This document shows positions 53,215 through 63,132 of a stretch of 64,000 bases of DNA, one piece after another. The stretch comes from Lyngbya sp. HA4199-MV5 (GTDB taxonomy: Bacteria; Cyanobacteriota; Cyanobacteriia; Leptolyngbyales; Leptolyngbyaceae). How positions within the stretch are numbered: position 1 is the stretch's first letter; each line of letters opens with the position of its first letter. The notes beneath the pieces were generated by a model. It did no database searches. It was not told the origin of the DNA and was given only the letters and a program-made list of their open reading frames with translations. The position numbers and the translations under genes were made by a program. The stretch is from positions 62,001 through 126,000 of the forward strand of contig JAHHHL010000019.1 of the NCBI GenBank assembly GCA_019359375.1. The letters are read 5' to 3'.

Positions 53215-53919
53215 ATGACTATTGCTTCTTCTCACGGTTCTAATGGCTCCGAGTCGTCTGCGGCTCAACCTGCGAAAAAATTGACCACACGCCCCGATCG
53301 CAATACGCTCAATGGGGGACAAGAGCCGAAATTTAAAACGCCGCCCGAAGACCTTCAAGACGACATGATGGCAGCCGTCAGAACCATGCTGCTGGGGGTG
53401 GGCGAAGACCCCGAACGCGAAGGTCTACTCAAAACGCCCAAGCGGGTAGCTGAAGCCATGCGCTTTCTCACCAGTGGCTACCATCAATCGCTCGAAGAAC
53501 TCGTCAACGGTGCCATTTTTGACGAAGGGCATAACGAAATGGTGCTGGTGCGCGATATCACGGCGTTTAGCCTCTGCGAACACCACATGCTGCCGTTTAT
53601 GGGCAAGGTACACGTCGCCTACATTCCCAACGAAAAAGTGGTGGGACTCAGCAAACTGGCTCGCATTGTGGAAATGTATTCTCGCCGCCTGCAAGTGCAA
53701 GAGCGCCTGACCCGCCAAATTGCTGAAGCCGTGCAGGAAGTCCTGGAACCCAGAGGCGTTGCCGTTGTAATGGAAGCAACCCACATGTGCATGGTGATGC
53801 GAGGTGTGCAAAAGCCCGGTTCCTGGACAGTAACCAGCGCAATGGTTGGTGTGTTTCAGGAAGATCAAAAAACGCGAGAAGAGTTTTTGAACCTGATTCG
53901 CCACCAGCCATCCTGGTAA
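53215..53919 (+). CDS. folE: GTP cyclohydrolase I
   Basis: First step of folate and pterin synthesis: GTP to dihydroneopterin triphosphate. The 234-residue protein has an extended polar N-terminus (1-45), then [20 protein letters not shown], the zinc site [40 protein letters not shown] and the second zinc Cys in [16 protein letters not shown]. All catalytic residues are present. Its product is the substrate of the PTPS fusion at 14802. Two hairpin elements follow the gene. Confidence 0.95.
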   Translation: MTIASSHGSNGSESSAAQPAKKLTTRPDRNTLNGGQEPKFKTPPEDLQDDMMAAVRTMLLGVGEDPEREGLLKTPKRVAEAMRFLTSGYHQSLEELVNGAIFDEGHNEMVLVRDITAFSLCEHHMLPFMGKVHVAYIPNEKVVGLSKLARIVEMYSRRLQVQERLTRQIAEAVQEVLEPRGVAVVMEATHMCMVMRGVQKPGSWTVTSAMVGVFQEDQKTREEFLNLIRHQPSW

Positions 53920-53958
53920 GGCTTTCGATCATTAAATAACATCGGCAAGCCGATCGTC

Positions 53959-54023
53959 GGGGCTTAGCATGCGGCAGGTATCTTTCGGCGATGGCAAAGG
54001 TTTCCGCCCGTATGCTAAGCCCC
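53959..54023. repeat. Hairpin element, copy 1, downstream of folE
   Basis: Arms GGGGCTTAGCAT (53959-53970) and ATGCTAAGCCCC (54012-54023) pair perfectly; the right arm is followed by TAC. The interior contains GCGGCAGGTATC and GGCAAAGG, which recur in copy 2. Confidence 0.8.
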
Positions 54024-54108
54024 TACAGAATAATCGGTATGATTAAATTCTTGTTCTTAAGGAATTTAGAATCAAACGACTTCAACAACCTCAGCCTTTT
54101 CGTTGTAC

Positions 54109-54171
54109 GGGCGCGGCATGCGGCAGATGTCTCTAGGCAAAGGCAAGCATTGTCTACCGCATGCCACGCCC
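54109..54171. repeat. Hairpin element, copy 2, downstream of folE
   Basis: Arms GGGCGCGGCATGCGG (54109-54123) and CCGCATGCCACGCCC (54157-54171) pair with one mismatch, again followed by CTAC, with GGCAGATGTC and GGCAAAGG inside. It is related to copy 1, but the stem bases differ on both sides together. Confidence 0.8.
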
Positions 54172-54208
54172 CTACGCAGAGAATGACACCTTAAATAAAT
54201 CCACGATC

Positions 54209-54619
54209 CTAAGTGCTAGAAGCCAGCAACGTGACGATATCGGCGTGAGCGAGTATGACATCGGGATTGCTTTGAAAGGCGGCATCGTATTTCATGGCGA
54301 ATGCATTGCCTTCGGCATTTGGCGTGAGTAAGGTGCGGACATCGACTAAAAAAGTGGCGATCGTCTCTGCGGTCGTCGGTTCGTCTGCGTCGAGCAATTC
54401 ATCGATCTGGACAACAATTTCTGAAAGTTGATGCAACCAGGCAAATTGCTCGTGACCAATCAATAGTTGCAGCAGTTGACCTTTAGAAACCTTGCCTTGC
54501 CCTTGCTCATAGGAACTGCGCTCCATTTCTAGCAGCAGCTTGTGTAAGCGCAGTAGTTTAAGGCGTAGCTCATTAAGATGTTGATGTTGTTTGATGCGTT
54601 GTTGCAATGGATCAGACAT
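54209..54619 (-). CDS. Helical protein downstream of the SNF2 helicase
   Basis: A 136-residue, mostly helical soluble protein: RIKQHQHLNELRLKLLRLHK, LLEMERSSYEQGQGKVSKGQ, HEQFAWLHQLSEIVVQIDEL and a C-terminal half ETIATFLVDVRTLLTPNAEG. I do not recognise a named family with certainty; comparable short proteins in Proteobacteria and cyanobacteria are unannotated. It lies 95 bases after the SNF2 gene on the same strand and is probably co-transcribed. Confidence 0.7.
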   Translation of the reverse strand: MSDPLQQRIKQHQHLNELRLKLLRLHKLLLEMERSSYEQGQGKVSKGQLLQLLIGHEQFAWLHQLSEIVVQIDELLDADEPTTAETIATFLVDVRTLLTPNAEGNAFAMKYDAAFQSNPDVILAHADIVTLLASST

Positions 54620-54714
54620 GAACCGTTCCCATTCTTCCGTGGTGGTAATTGTGGCTGGAGCTGTCTTCTTTCGTTCGGACAGACGATCGCCCCAGCTTCA
54701 GCACTCTTTCTATG

Positions 54715-57700
54715 CTACTCCTCACCGATAATGGCGCTGCGATCGAGCAAGAGTAAATCTCTCAAACTATCGGTATCCAATTCGGTCAGCCAGTTTTCAC
54801 CCGTGCCGATGACGTTTTCAGCCAAAGCCTTTTTGCTTTCAATCAGTTCATGCACCTTCTCTTCCAGGGTGCCGTTACAAACAAATTTGTGTACCTGCAC
54901 ATTCTTCGTTTGCCCAATGCGAAAGACCCGATCAGTCGCCTGATTTTCTACCGCAGGGTTCCACCAGCGATCGAAGTGGAAGACATGATTGGCGCGAGTC
55001 AGGTTTAAGCCTACGCCGCCTGCTTTCAACGACAGGATAAAAATACGTGGACCTTGGGGGTCATGCTGAAAGCGATCGACCATTTCTTCGCGCTGTTTCT
55101 TAGATGTGCTGCCATAGAGAAACAGGGTTTCCCGTCCTAACTGCCGTTCCAGATGCGCTTTCAGCAGCTTGCCCCACTCCGCAAACTGGGTAAAGATGAG
55201 GGCGCGATCGCCTTCTGCCACCACTTCTTCCAGCATTTCTTCGAGCCGCTGGAGCTTGCCAGAACGGGCGGGAAAGGAGTGAGGAGTGAGGAGTGAGGAG
55301 TGAGGAGTTAATTCTGGCTCCTGACTTCTGACTTCTGACTCCTTTCCTGACTCCTTTAAAAACAAGCTTGGATGATTACAAATCTGCTTCAGCTTCACCA
55401 ACAGCGCGAGAATGATGCCTTTACGCTGGATGCCTTCGGCGGCTTCGATTTCTGCCAGGGAGCGATCGACGGTGTGCTGGTAGAGCGATGCTTGTTCGGA
55501 GGAAAGTCCACAGAAAACCGTCATTTCTTGCTTGTCGGGCAAATCCTGGATGATGTCGCGATCGGTTTTGAGGCGGCGGAGCAGGAACGGTTGGACGAGC
55601 GATCGCAGGGTTTGCAGAGAGGCTGTGTCGCCATAGCGTTCGATCGGGGTAGCAAAGCGTCGCTGGAAGAAATTCTTCGGTCCCAGATAGCCCGGATTGA
55701 GAAAATCTAGAATTGACCAGAGTTCCGACAGACGGTTTTCAACAGGGGTGCCCGTCAGCGCAATGCGAAACTGAGCCTCCAGTTCGCGGACTGCTTTAGC
55801 CTGCTTGGCATCGGGGTTCTTGATATTTTGTGCCTCGTCCAACACCACCCCCTGCCACGCCACGCTTTGCAGATCCTTCAGGTCGCGGTGGATCAGCGCA
55901 TAGCTTGTAATGACCAGATCCTGCCCCTGTACCGCTTTGACAAACGCTTTTCCCTGGGGTCGCTTGTCGCCGTGGTACAAGAACGCGTTCAACGTGGGAC
56001 CAAACTTTTTCACCTCACGCTCCCAGTTGCCGAGTACGGAGGTGGGACAGACAAGCAGCGTGGGATATTCCAGGGTTTTCTGCTCTTTGAGGTGCAGCAG
56101 AAAGGCGATGAGCTGAATGGTTTTGCCCAAGCCCATATCATCGGCAAGACAGGCACCCAAGCCCCACTGTTCTAGAAACGCCAGCCAGCCAACCCCACGC
56201 GATTGATAAGGACGCAGGGCACCTCGAAAGTGTTTGGGTGTGGGCAGGGCTTCAATTTGCCGATTGCCACTCAGGGTCGTGATGAGGTCTTGCAAGGGAC
56301 CGGATGCCTCGAAGCTGACGACGGGTAGCTTTTCGATCGTCTGCGTATCGCCCGTACTAATCCGCAACGCATCTTCGAGAGACAGAGCAGTCTGGTCTTT
56401 ACGGCTGGCAAAAAAGGTTTGCGCGGCGCGAATATCCTGGGGACGGAGTTCCACCCATTCGCCGTTGATTTCGACCAGCGGTGCGTTGAGGGCTACCAGT
56501 CGATCGAACTCTGCTTTCGACAGGCTTTGTCCGCCGATCGACAACTCCCACCGGAAGTTAAGCAAGCTTTGCAAGCCCAGGCGCACCTGCCCCTTGTTGA
56601 GCTTTGCCGACTGTGCCTGGATCTTGAGTCCCAGGCGACTCGCCCACCCACCCTGATTGGCTAAACTCGGCGGCAGCACCACCCCAAGTCCACTGTCCTG
56701 CAAGCGCCAGGTGACGGTCTTCAAAAACTCGTAGGCTTGCTGAGCCGTCAGCGAACAATACTGTGGGCGCGGTGCCTGCAAGCTGGGTTCGATCGGCGCA
56801 TACAGACGAGACGCAAGCCCCAACCCCATGAGCAGCGTTTCTTGAGGGCGATCGATCGTGCGTCCCTGATAGTGCAACTGCTCCACCGGATTGCCCCAAA
56901 TCGTCGGCGCACTCACTAAAAAAGCAGAATCATCCGCCGCCTGCAAGAAATATTCCAGCCGCCACTCTGCCTGTCCCGGCTGGGGTGGATGCAAGTAGAG
57001 GCAGGCACGAAACAAGTTTGGCTGCACACCCTGGTACTGCAACGGCGCAATCCAGGTTGACAGCGCTTTTTCAAGTGCATCCAGCCCTGTCACATCAACG
57101 CGTGCCGATGCTTGCCCCAACGCCTGTAGCCATACCCGCCGAAGAGACGCAGGTGGTTTCACACTACCTCCCGTCTTTTCACTCAAGGCTGGCAATGGCT
57201 GCTGCTGAGCCGTCAACCGAATCTGAGCATCCAACGTACTGCTGAGAAAAGCCTGGAGCAGGGTTTTGGGCGTGACGGGAAGGGGAAGGGTGAGGGGTGA
57301 GGAGTGAGGAGTGAGGAGTGAGGAGTGAGGGGTAGAGGAAATACCCTCGTCAGAGTGATGATGAGCTGCTTCCTCTCGCTCCCCCTGCTCCCTCTGCTCC
57401 CCCCACTCCCCCTGCGGATACAGCCGACACGCAACAGGCATACGATCGACAAAATGCTGCCAGCGCACCTGATCCACCGCACTATCTAACAACGGTTGCC
57501 AACGCGCCCACGCCTCACCTCTCTCCTCACCCATCTCTCCTCTCTCCAAACCAGGCAGAAACTTCGATCGCGCCAGCAGATCCAGGCTCCACCGGGCAGC
57601 GTGCGACCAAAACCGCAAATCACCACCCAAAAAGGAATCGTCCGCAGAAAGCGTGCCAAGTGGAAGGGAATTAAGAAACGTGAAAGCTGTGATCGGATCC

Positions 57701-58257
57701 AGGCAAAGCCCCTGCACAGACCACGGATGGAGGAAGAGGGCGCGATCGTCCCTTGCCGCAGAATGCTGGGGCATAATCATGCCTGCTGAAAGATTTAGTT
57801 CACCCAGATCCAGCTCACTATCTGCAACGTAGGACGGTATCGCCAGCGTCTGAGTCTGCCACTGTCCGGGCATGGTTGCGATCGCAGCGTCCAGTGATGC
57901 TCCTGACTGCGAGCGCGATCGTTTTGCTTTAGCGGTAGTCGTTGCGGTGGCTAGTGCTGGTACTGGTTCCAAAAGGGCTGCTGGAAGGCGAAGATTGCCC
58001 GTTTGCTGGCGCGATCGCAGCAGTGCCAGCAGGTCAGCCGGAGCCATGGCAAACGGATGGGTTTGAGCGGTTCCGTCCAGCGTTGATAACTCAGGGTAAA
58101 GCATCTCTGGCTCAAGCCGTCGCCAGACTTCTCCCCAGAGAAACAGATAGCCCGCTGACAAGGGGGCACGCTCAAAGGAGATCTCTGAATCTCTGACTAC
58201 TTGCGTATCAGTCTGTGAAGACGCGTGAATGATCCAGCTACCGTGTAAAATTGCCAT
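54715..58257 (-). CDS. SNF2/RAD54-like DEAD/DEAH helicase with repeat-encoded insertions
   Basis: A 1180-residue bacterial SNF2 ATPase with the usual N-terminal SNF2-associated region. Helicase motifs: I DDMGLGKT (about residue 705), Ia LLVCPTSVLGNWERE, II VVLDEAQNIKN (about 806), III LTGTPVENRLSELWSILDFL, V ILSLKAGGVGLNLTRANHVF and VI NQATDRVFRIGQ. Expected to translocate on DNA in repair or transcription recycling. Two in-frame heptamer segments are present: residues about 239-324 (STPHSSLLTPHSSPLTL) and about 971-997 between motifs (LTPHSSLLTPHSFPARS). Motifs on either side are intact, so the protein is probably functional. Confidence 0.94.
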   Translation of the reverse strand: MAILHGSWIIHASSQTDTQVVRDSEISFERAPLSAGYLFLWGEVWRRLEPEMLYPELSTLDGTAQTHPFAMAPADLLALLRSRQQTGNLRLPAALLEPVPALATATTTAKAKRSRSQSGASLDAAIATMPGQWQTQTLAIPSYVADSELDLGELNLSAGMIMPQHSAARDDRALFLHPWSVQGLCLDPITAFTFLNSLPLGTLSADDSFLGGDLRFWSHAARWSLDLLARSKFLPGLERGEMGEERGEAWARWQPLLDSAVDQVRWQHFVDRMPVACRLYPQGEWGEQREQGEREEAAHHHSDEGISSTPHSSLLTPHSSPLTLPLPVTPKTLLQAFLSSTLDAQIRLTAQQQPLPALSEKTGGSVKPPASLRRVWLQALGQASARVDVTGLDALEKALSTWIAPLQYQGVQPNLFRACLYLHPPQPGQAEWRLEYFLQAADDSAFLVSAPTIWGNPVEQLHYQGRTIDRPQETLLMGLGLASRLYAPIEPSLQAPRPQYCSLTAQQAYEFLKTVTWRLQDSGLGVVLPPSLANQGGWASRLGLKIQAQSAKLNKGQVRLGLQSLLNFRWELSIGGQSLSKAEFDRLVALNAPLVEINGEWVELRPQDIRAAQTFFASRKDQTALSLEDALRISTGDTQTIEKLPVVSFEASGPLQDLITTLSGNRQIEALPTPKHFRGALRPYQSRGVGWLAFLEQWGLGACLADDMGLGKTIQLIAFLLHLKEQKTLEYPTLLVCPTSVLGNWEREVKKFGPTLNAFLYHGDKRPQGKAFVKAVQGQDLVITSYALIHRDLKDLQSVAWQGVVLDEAQNIKNPDAKQAKAVRELEAQFRIALTGTPVENRLSELWSILDFLNPGYLGPKNFFQRRFATPIERYGDTASLQTLRSLVQPFLLRRLKTDRDIIQDLPDKQEMTVFCGLSSEQASLYQHTVDRSLAEIEAAEGIQRKGIILALLVKLKQICNHPSLFLKESGKESEVRSQEPELTPHSSLLTPHSFPARSGKLQRLEEMLEEVVAEGDRALIFTQFAEWGKLLKAHLERQLGRETLFLYGSTSKKQREEMVDRFQHDPQGPRIFILSLKAGGVGLNLTRANHVFHFDRWWNPAVENQATDRVFRIGQTKNVQVHKFVCNGTLEEKVHELIESKKALAENVIGTGENWLTELDTDSLRDLLLLDRSAIIGEE
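55265..55345. repeat. Heptamer repeat inside the SNF2 helicase, C-terminal site
   Basis: GAGTGAGGAGTGAGGAGTGA and TGACTTCTGACTTCTGACTC arrays, translated on the minus strand between the first and second RecA-like domains. Confidence 0.85.
57280..57545. repeat. Heptamer repeat inside the SNF2 helicase, N-terminal site
   Basis: GTGAGGGGTGAGGAGTGAGG, CTCCCCCTGCTCCCTCTGCT and CTCTCCTCACCCATCTCTCC arrays, in frame in the N-terminal associated region. Confidence 0.85.
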
Positions 58258-59131
58258 GCGCGTTAAGCGAGTTTCAGACTGCGCTGAAAGAAACCGTTGA
58301 ACCTGAAAGACTGAATAAGAGCAAGAGGCGAACGATCAAAACGACAGGAACTGTAAGAGGGTGTCTGAGAATATGATCAGCAGCGGATTAAAACCGGATT
58401 CATCACGCCTTGCCCACTCATACCAGTGACACTCATATTAGCCACACTCATATTGGCGACCCTCATATTGGCGACCCTCATACCAGCGACAAAGAACATT
58501 CGCCGCTGAGCCCGATCAGTCACCGTTGCAGCCTACTACCAGCACGATCGACCAGCCGCACGATCGACCAATCGGTCAATTGCCTGAGCATTAGCGCACA
58601 CCATAGAAACTCAATTTTGCTTCAAACGATAGAGGGTGTAAGAGTAGAAAGGCTCACATTGGCTACTGTTGAATCGCGTCAAACTCAAAGAATGACATTT
58701 GAGAACACTATTTAATCCGTATCTTTCCTACACATTTCATTACAAAAGCGGCTGAGTGTAGAAATGGCTACGCAAAAAATCCCGTCATCACGAATGCTTG
58801 AAAGAAGGTTACTCCAAGCAGGGATAGCGCGATCGGAATGGCACAATAGCTCTTATTGTACAACCTGAAACCTGAAGTGGGGCGACAGAAGTTACGGCTA
58901 CCGATCGGGGAAGGGTGGCTCCATAGCAACGCAGGGCTTAGTGTCTAAAAGTCTTTCTAGCTGTAAGTTCTAACCTTTATCTTTGAGCGAATACCCAACT
59001 ATTTTTTAAACTTTTTTCATATTTTGAAGGGTTCACTTTTGCGATCGCAGGCTTTCAAAGCCGTATCTGAATATCAATGCTACGATTGCGAAAGAAAACA
59101 AAAAGAGCGACAGAGAAGGATAACACACTAC
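58258..59131. other. Divergent spacer between SNF2 and pnp, with a 5 x 15-base tandem repeat
   Basis: No convincing gene in 874 bases. At 58416-58490 five 15-base units follow one another: ACTCATACCAGTGAC, ACTCATATTAGCCAC, ACTCATATTGGCGAC, CCTCATATTGGCGAC, CCTCATACCAGCGAC. ACAATA and TATTGT form a small hairpin near 58842-58858. The last 150 bases form the probable pnp leader and include GGCTTTCAAAGCC, a short hairpin at about 59051-59063. Confidence 0.7.
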
Positions 59132-61282
59132 ATGAAAGAATTTGAGAAGTCGATATCCTTTGATGGTAGGGATATTCGGCTGAAGGTTGGTTTACTCGCC
59201 CCACAGGCAGGAGGAACCGTCCTCATTGAATCGGAAGATACGGCTGTTTTGGTGACTGCAACCCGCGCCGCTGGACGAGAAGGCATTGACTTCCTCCCGC
59301 TGCTAGTTGATTACGAAGAGCGTTTGTACGCAGCCGGACGCATTCCCGGAGGGTTTTTACGCCGCGAAGGTCGCCCGCCCGAACGCGCCACGTTGACGAG
59401 CCGTTTGATCGATCGACCCCTGCGTCCCCTCTTTCCTGGCTGGTTGCGAGATGATATTCAGGTCGTTGCTACCACAATGTCAATGGACGATCGGGTTCCT
59501 CCCGATGTGCTGGCGGTAACGGGTGCGTCGATCGCCGTCTTGCTCGCCAAACTCCCGTTCAACGGACCAATGGCAGCCGTGCGCGTGGGTCTAGTCGGCG
59601 ATGATTTTGTGATTAATCCCACCTTCAGCGAGATTGAAGCGGGCGATCTGGATCTCGTCGTGGCAGGCACTCCCGATGGCGTGATTATGGTCGAAGCGGG
59701 CGCGAACCAGCTACCAGAGCAAGACATCATTGAAGCGATCGACTTTGGCTACGAAGCCGTGCGTGACTTAATTCAGGCACAGTTAGACTTGCTGCAAGAA
59801 TTGGGCATTGAGCAGGTGAAGGAAGCGCCTCCAGAAGTTGATTTGACGCTCGAAAACTTCATCAAAGAGCGTGTCACTCAGCCCGTGAAAGAGGTTCTGG
59901 GACGCTTCGAGAAAGATAAGAACGTGCGTGATGCTGCCCTGGATGAAATTAAAGCCTCAGTGGTAGCTGCGATCGCTGAGCTTTCCGATGAAGATCCCGT
60001 TAAAGTAGCAGCCGCAAAAGCGCCTAAAGCGTTGAGCAACACCTTTAAAGACGTGACCAAAACGCTCATGCGTCGTCAGGTCATTGAAGACAAGATTCGA
60101 GTCGATGGTCGCAAGCTGGATGAAGTGCGTCCGATCTCCTGCCGAGTGGGTGTCTTGCCGCCGCGTGTGCATGGCAGTGGCTTGTTCAATCGAGGGTTGA
60201 CCCAGGTGTTGTCGATCGTCACCCTGGGTACGCCCGGTGATGCGCAGGAAATGGATGACCTCCATCCCGATGAGAAAAAGCGGTACCTGCATCACTACAA
60301 CTTCCCACCCTATTCTGTGGGTGAAACCCGCCCGATGCGATCGCCCGGTCGTCGTGAAGTGGGTCACGGTGCATTGGCAGAACGTGCGCTTGTGCCTGTG
60401 CTACCCAAAAAAGAAGACTTCCCCTACGTGCTGCGGGTCGTCTCCGAAGTGCTATCGTCTAACGGCTCCACCTCGATGGGGTCAGTGTCTGGCTCCACCC
60501 TGGCGCTCATGGATGCAGGCGTGCCCATTACCAAACCTGTGAGCGGTGCGGCGATGGGTCTGATCAAGGAAGGCGACGAAATTCGCATTCTGACGGATAT
60601 CCAGGGGATCGAAGATTTCCTTGGCGACATGGACTTCAAAGTAGCGGGGACGGATACGGGCATTACCGCGCTTCAGTTGGATATGAAGCTCAACGGTCTG
60701 CCGCTGGCGGTCATCGCGCAGGCAATCAACGAGGCAAAGCCCGCCCGACTGCACATCCTGTCGAAAATGCTGGAGGCAATTAACCAACCCCGCAGCGACA
60801 TGTCACCCTTTGCCCCACGCCTGCTGACCATTAAGATCGACCCCGACATGATCGGGATGATCATTGGTCCTGGCGGTAAAACCATCAAGGGCATTACCGA
60901 AGAAACCGGAGCCAAAATCGACATCGAAGACACAGGCATTGTCACGATTTCATCAGTGGATGGTGAAGCCGCGAAAAAAGCACGCGGCATCATTCAAGGC
61001 ATGACGCGCAAGCTCAACCAGGGCGATGTGTATGTCGGCAAGGTGACACGGGTGATTCCGATCGGTGCCTTCGTCGAATTCCTTCCTGGCAAAGAAGGCA
61101 TGATTCACATCTCGCAACTGGCAGACTACCGCGTGGGCAAAGTGGAAGATGAAGTGAACCTCGGCGATGAAGTGATCGTCAAAGTGCGCGAAATCGATAA
61201 CCGGGGACGTGTGAACCTCACTCGTCTAGGCATCCACCCCGATGAAGCAGCAGCAGCCCGTGAAGCAGCGACTGTAGTTTAA
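59132..61282 (+). CDS. pnp: Polyribonucleotide nucleotidyltransferase
   Basis: 3'-5' phosphorolytic exoribonuclease, also responsible for RNA tails in cyanobacteria. The 716-residue protein has two RNase PH domains (about 1-230 with [20 protein letters not shown], and about 310-550 with [20 protein letters not shown]), a KH domain near 575 ([20 protein letters not shown]) and an S1 domain near 630-700 ([20 protein letters not shown]). ATG 59132 is preferred because [20 protein letters not shown] is the conserved N-terminus; a frame starting at 59024 is unconserved. Followed by a strong terminator. Confidence 0.96.
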   Translation: MKEFEKSISFDGRDIRLKVGLLAPQAGGTVLIESEDTAVLVTATRAAGREGIDFLPLLVDYEERLYAAGRIPGGFLRREGRPPERATLTSRLIDRPLRPLFPGWLRDDIQVVATTMSMDDRVPPDVLAVTGASIAVLLAKLPFNGPMAAVRVGLVGDDFVINPTFSEIEAGDLDLVVAGTPDGVIMVEAGANQLPEQDIIEAIDFGYEAVRDLIQAQLDLLQELGIEQVKEAPPEVDLTLENFIKERVTQPVKEVLGRFEKDKNVRDAALDEIKASVVAAIAELSDEDPVKVAAAKAPKALSNTFKDVTKTLMRRQVIEDKIRVDGRKLDEVRPISCRVGVLPPRVHGSGLFNRGLTQVLSIVTLGTPGDAQEMDDLHPDEKKRYLHHYNFPPYSVGETRPMRSPGRREVGHGALAERALVPVLPKKEDFPYVLRVVSEVLSSNGSTSMGSVSGSTLALMDAGVPITKPVSGAAMGLIKEGDEIRILTDIQGIEDFLGDMDFKVAGTDTGITALQLDMKLNGLPLAVIAQAINEAKPARLHILSKMLEAINQPRSDMSPFAPRLLTIKIDPDMIGMIIGPGGKTIKGITEETGAKIDIEDTGIVTISSVDGEAAKKARGIIQGMTRKLNQGDVYVGKVTRVIPIGAFVEFLPGKEGMIHISQLADYRVGKVEDEVNLGDEVIVKVREIDNRGRVNLTRLGIHPDEAAAAREAATVV

Positions 61283-61322
61283 GACGCAGTTGGTAGGAAA
61301 AGTAAAGGTTTATAAACCTGCT

Positions 61323-61356
61323 GTAAAGACGTTCCAATGGAGCGTCTTTACTTTTT
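61323..61356 (+). terminator. Terminator of pnp
   Basis: GTAAAGACG (61323-61331) and CGTCTTTAC (61343-61351) form a 9-bp stem; the loop TTCCAATGGAG can pair further through TCC/GGA. Five T follow at 61352-61356. The stem is similar in type to hairpin repeats dispersed in cyanobacteria, so it may be a repeat used as terminator. Confidence 0.85.
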
Positions 61357-61500
61357 GGTATTTGTATAATTTTAGAAATGTGGGTGCAAAGTAAGTATTG
61401 GGCATTCTGAAGGCGTGTACTGCTTCCTCGAATCGAGAAAACAAGCATCGCTCAAGATGAAGTACGTATCCTTACAGTTTTAATTAACTAGGAGAAAACA

Positions 61501-62880
61501 ATGTTTGCACTTGCAGGGCTTGCTTTGCCCGCCGTCACAAGCCTTTTCGCTGCTGTAATTCCAATCCTTTTTGCTTCGCTTGGAAGTCTGTTAGGTTTCG
61601 CATTACCACGAGCAGCCCAACTACCCCGCTACATCAAAGTGCTAACTGTTTTGTATCAAGACGCTTCAGTTGAATCACAGACTCGTAAATACCTGACAGG
61701 CGCTTTATTGATTCTGGGTAGCATCCTAACTTTCCTGGCACATTCTTTCATTCCCTTTACAGGTGTTCCTATTCTTGGTGCTGTCACAACACCGATCGCT
61801 TTATTGATTGCGTTAGTCGTTATTTTGGCGACTCTAGATTTGGTTACACAACTGAATGAACCTTATCTTGCTAATCTGAAATATGTTTACGAGGATGACT
61901 TGCAAAGTATGCAGGATGATCTGCTCACGCTGAAAGTTGAGCTAGGTTCAAAGTGGGTTGAATTAACTCAGAAAACTCAAACGATTTTTAATGATCTAGC
62001 GCCTAAGCTGGCTGAAGCAGGAAGAGATTTGTCTGAAGAAATCAACAAATACTTCAGTCAACAACTGAACGAGCTGATTGTCTATTTTGATGGTGAAAAT
62101 GCCGCTAAAATCACGCTTAATGAAGCGGAAATTAAGGCAATCACCGAAAGCCTTGAACCCTGGAAAAAAGTCGGCGGCTCCTTCATACTGGGTGCTGGTG
62201 CTGGTGCTGGAACGGGCATGATTGCATCGACAGTCGCAGCGGCTAATTTAGCCCCAGCAGTTTGGTGGACTCCTTTTGTGCCAGGTGCAGTGCAAGCTGC
62301 TTTCTTTGGCGGAAGAACTGTTGTAAGTGCTGCAACGTTCAGTATGTGTACAGTAGCTGCTCCGATCGCTTTAGGTTTAACAATCGGCACAGGCGTTTTT
62401 AGTGCAACTATGTTTGCACTTGGCAAAATAGAAGAACATAAGTTAAGCCAGTTTCTTACTGATGTCATTATCGCTTCGCTACCAATGCTGAGAGCAGATG
62501 GTCAATTGGCTGATGCAGAGAAACAAGCTGTCTTACAACTTCTAAATAATCCCAAAATTAATCAGCAAGACCAACTAAAAGTCAAAACTGCGATGGATGC
62601 TGATGATAGCTTTGATGACATTATCACAAAAAATTTGCTACATGAATCAAAGCAGGAAAAGGTTGAAATCAAGCGTAGGTTACTTCTAGCGATTACCTGG
62701 GAAATTGCTAAGGCTGATGGCAGAATTGATGAGAAGGAAACAGCACTACACGATCGCATGGCAAAGATTCTTCAAGTGCCCCAAGCAACTGTAAGTGAAA
62801 TCCGACGCTTAATTACGCCTATCGCTGTGACGAAGCCCCCAAGCCAACCCGTTCCTGTACAAGTTGGAGTATCTCTGTAA
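61501..62880 (+). CDS. Membrane protein with C-terminal TerB-like domain
   Basis: A 459-residue protein I cannot assign to a named family. Residues 1-35 and about 65-120 are hydrophobic (LPAVTSLFAAVIPILFASLG, VTTPIALLIALVVILATLDL), residues 125-190 are amphipathic helices, about 215-305 a Gly/Ala-rich hydrophobic region (ILGAGAGAGTGMIASTVAAA) and 310-440 a helical domain with two acidic units MLRADGQLADAEKQAV and IAKADGRIDEKETALH, the pattern of TerB-like metal-binding domains. AGGAG lies well placed before the ATG. Codon choice looks more AT-rich than in the neighbours, which may point to transfer. Confidence 0.72.
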   Translation: MFALAGLALPAVTSLFAAVIPILFASLGSLLGFALPRAAQLPRYIKVLTVLYQDASVESQTRKYLTGALLILGSILTFLAHSFIPFTGVPILGAVTTPIALLIALVVILATLDLVTQLNEPYLANLKYVYEDDLQSMQDDLLTLKVELGSKWVELTQKTQTIFNDLAPKLAEAGRDLSEEINKYFSQQLNELIVYFDGENAAKITLNEAEIKAITESLEPWKKVGGSFILGAGAGAGTGMIASTVAAANLAPAVWWTPFVPGAVQAAFFGGRTVVSAATFSMCTVAAPIALGLTIGTGVFSATMFALGKIEEHKLSQFLTDVIIASLPMLRADGQLADAEKQAVLQLLNNPKINQQDQLKVKTAMDADDSFDDIITKNLLHESKQEKVEIKRRLLLAITWEIAKADGRIDEKETALHDRMAKILQVPQATVSEIRRLITPIAVTKPPSQPVPVQVGVSL

Positions 62881-62949
62881 GAACTCATTTGCTAGTTTGG
62901 GAATGGACGGTCTCTTGCCTTCTGGTTTTTGATCGTCCTACTCACTTCA

Positions 62950-63132
62950 ATGCCCACTGATACAGGTCAAATCGATCCCAATGAGCAAAACGAAGCTTCT
63001 AACCAAGAGTTGATCATCAGCATTCAAGCGAGTGAGCGTTTGATACTCACGCAAACCTTGGAGATTTTAACGCCCCTTCTCTCACCAGCGCGATCGCCCC
63101 TGCATGGCTGGCTCAAGGGCGATCGCTGTTAA
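62950..63132 (+). CDS. Possible 60-residue protein ending in a repeat
   Basis: A short frame, MPTDTGQIDPNEQNEASNQE, then LIISIQASERLILTQTLEIL. The last 20 residues are encoded by the 54-base repeat at 63073-63126, and the stop overlaps the end of the Uma2 gene on the other strand. It may be the N-terminal remnant of a longer gene cut by the repeat, or chance. No clear ribosome binding site. Confidence 0.3.
   Translation: MPTDTGQIDPNEQNEASNQELIISIQASERLILTQTLEILTPLLSPARSPLHGWLKGDRC
63073..63126. repeat. 54-base direct repeat with HIP1 hairpin, copy 1
   Basis: Starts CCCCTTCTCTCACCAGC and ends with the arms GCGATCGCCC (63090-63099) and GGGCGATCGC (63117-63126). Copy 2 at 63757-63810 matches at 48 of 54 positions by eye; five of six differences are in the loop. 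Confidence 0.85.

Noticed and set aside
58410-58715. 101-codon open frame containing the 15-base repeats
   Set aside because: TTG start without Shine-Dalgarno; the rest has no conserved pattern; the repeat alone explains the open frame.
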